Origin: Erysipelotrichaceae bacterium
Lineage (GTDB): Bacteria; Bacillota_I; Bacilli_A; Erysipelotrichales; Erysipelotrichaceae
Assembly: GCA_003446295.1 (NCBI GenBank)
Contig: DMBB01000053.1
Span: 1-5,575, forward strand
Length of the DNA stretch: 5,575 bases
Reading direction: 5' to 3'
The first letter of the stretch is position 1. Every line of letters starts with the position of its first letter. A program made the translations under genes and the position numbers. The notes beneath the pieces are model-generated. The model saw only the letters and a list, made by a program, of their open reading frames with translations. It had not been told where the DNA came from and ran no database searches. Shown here piece after piece: positions 4,713 through 5,575 of the stretch.

Positions 4713-5575
4713 ATGGGAAAACCGGTAGTTTTAGTGGTAATGGATGGCGTAGGCTGGACTGAAAAAGACAATGGCAATGCCGTTCTCCATGCTTACAAAC
4801 CTCAGATCGACGAACTGATGAGCAAATGGCCTCATACAACGATCAAAGCCAGCGGAACAGCTGTAGGCCTTCCTTCTGACGATGACATGGGCAACTCCGA
4901 AGTCGGACACAATGCACTGGGATGCGGCCAGATCTATTCACAGGGTGCAAAACTTGTAAATGAGTCCATTGAAAGCGGAAAGATCTATGAGTCCGATGCT
5001 TGGAAGGGTGCAGTTGATTTTGTCAAAGGACATAACGGCAAGATGCATTTCCTCGGCCTGCTGTCAGACGGCAATGTTCATTCCAATATTTCACATCTGA
5101 TCGCAATGCTGAAAGAATGCAAGAAGGAAGGCGTCAATGAAGTCAGAGTTCATATCCTGCTCGACGGAAGAGACGTTCCTGAAACAAGTGCTCTGCAGTA
5201 TGTAGATCAGCTTGAAGATGTTCTCAAAGAACTCAATGAATCCGGATTCCACGGTGTGATCGCAAGCGGCGGCGGCAGAATGTCCATTACGATGGACCGT
5301 TATGAAGCTGACTGGTCCATGGTTGAAAAAGGATGGCATATCCATGTCATGGGTGACGGCAGAATGTTCGCAAGCGCAACTGAAGCAATCGAAACACTGC
5401 GTGCAGAAGGCGGCTATACAGACCAGTATCTGCCGGGCTTCGTTATTGCAAAAGACGGTCAGCCTGTCGGAACAGTCGATGACGGCGACTCCGTGATCCT
5501 CTATAACTTCCGCGGTGACAGAGCTGTCGAGATCTCTAAGGCATTCGACTACATGAACACAGGATTCAACAGCTT
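4713..5575 (+). CDS. gpmI: 2,3-bisphosphoglycerate-independent phosphoglycerate mutase (partial, 3' end outside window)
   Basis: This glycolytic and gluconeogenic enzyme interconverts 3- and 2-phosphoglycerate in the cytoplasm through a phosphoserine and two Mn ions. The first 287 residues are present. Visible key residues are metal-binding Asp11 (VVMDGVG), catalytic Ser62 in MGNSEVGH, His123 (LLSDGNVHS), Arg153-Asp154 (LLDGRDVPETSA), Arg189 and Arg196 (GGGRMSITMDRYEADW) and the two arginines of NFRGDR (267, 270). The GGGRM..TMDRYEADW and IYSQGAKLV segments resemble the longer plant/trypanosome type (about 550 residues) rather than the usual Bacillus type (about 510). ATG 4713 is preceded by AAGGAGAG (4696-4703), with a slightly long gap. 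Codon use is more regular than in the left-half genes, as expected of a highly expressed housekeeping gene. The gene runs off the window end without a stop. Confidence 0.95.
   Translation, partial: MGKPVVLVVMDGVGWTEKDNGNAVLHAYKPQIDELMSKWPHTTIKASGTAVGLPSDDDMGNSEVGHNALGCGQIYSQGAKLVNESIESGKIYESDAWKGAVDFVKGHNGKMHFLGLLSDGNVHSNISHLIAMLKECKKEGVNEVRVHILLDGRDVPETSALQYVDQLEDVLKELNESGFHGVIASGGGRMSITMDRYEADWSMVEKGWHIHVMGDGRMFASATEAIETLRAEGGYTDQYLPGFVIAKDGQPVGTVDDGDSVILYNFRGDRAVEISKAFDYMNTGFNS

Overview
The window is chromosomal DNA of a low-to-moderate GC bacterium. Strong AAGGAG-type ribosome binding sites, intrinsic terminators with long T runs, an aldo/keto reductase with two ferredoxin-like clusters and a cofactor-independent phosphoglycerate mutase together point to an anaerobic, gut-type Bacillota (Firmicutes). 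An Erysipelotrichia-like or clostridial host is plausible, but no marker in the window fixes the lineage. No tRNA, rRNA, CRISPR array, insertion sequence or phage gene was seen.

Left half (1-3207): a set of envelope-associated genes on the + strand. Positions 1-310 are a control region holding a perfect 21-bp palindrome, a good extended -10 promoter embedded in a long-range 10-bp inverted repeat, and a BlaI/MecI/CopY-like box (TACA-AA-TGTA) at the expected transcription start. Next come a 134-residue polytopic membrane protein of unknown function (311-715) and a 45-residue single-span membrane peptide (741-878). The central gene (983-2479) encodes an unusual regulator: an N-terminal MerR DNA-binding domain and coiled coil, three membrane spans, then about 240 residues predicted outside the cell. 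It is followed by a 185-residue membrane-anchored extracytoplasmic protein (2595-3152). A bidirectional terminator (3161-3207) closes the block.

The most interesting observation is that both the MerR-type gene and the gene after it are preceded by promoter-like sequences with a 19-bp spacer, the distorted spacing typical of MerR-controlled promoters. In each, the spacer starts with GTGCAG and carries an inverted repeat. This suggests, as inference, a one-component transmembrane signalling unit: the outer domain senses something at the cell surface and the MerR domain switches its own gene and the neighbouring exported protein.

Right half (3241-5575): more ordinary metabolism. An aldo/keto reductase with a C-terminal two-cluster Fe-S domain lies on the - strand; its best-placed ribosome binding site points to an ATT codon rather than the upstream ATG. 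Divergent from it, after 332 bp of intergenic DNA, is gpmI, coding for a phosphoglycerate mutase whose sequence resembles the long, plant/trypanosome-like branch; it is cut by the window end. The gpmI leader contains a compact, nested and mutually exclusive set of hairpins that could be a cis-regulatory RNA.
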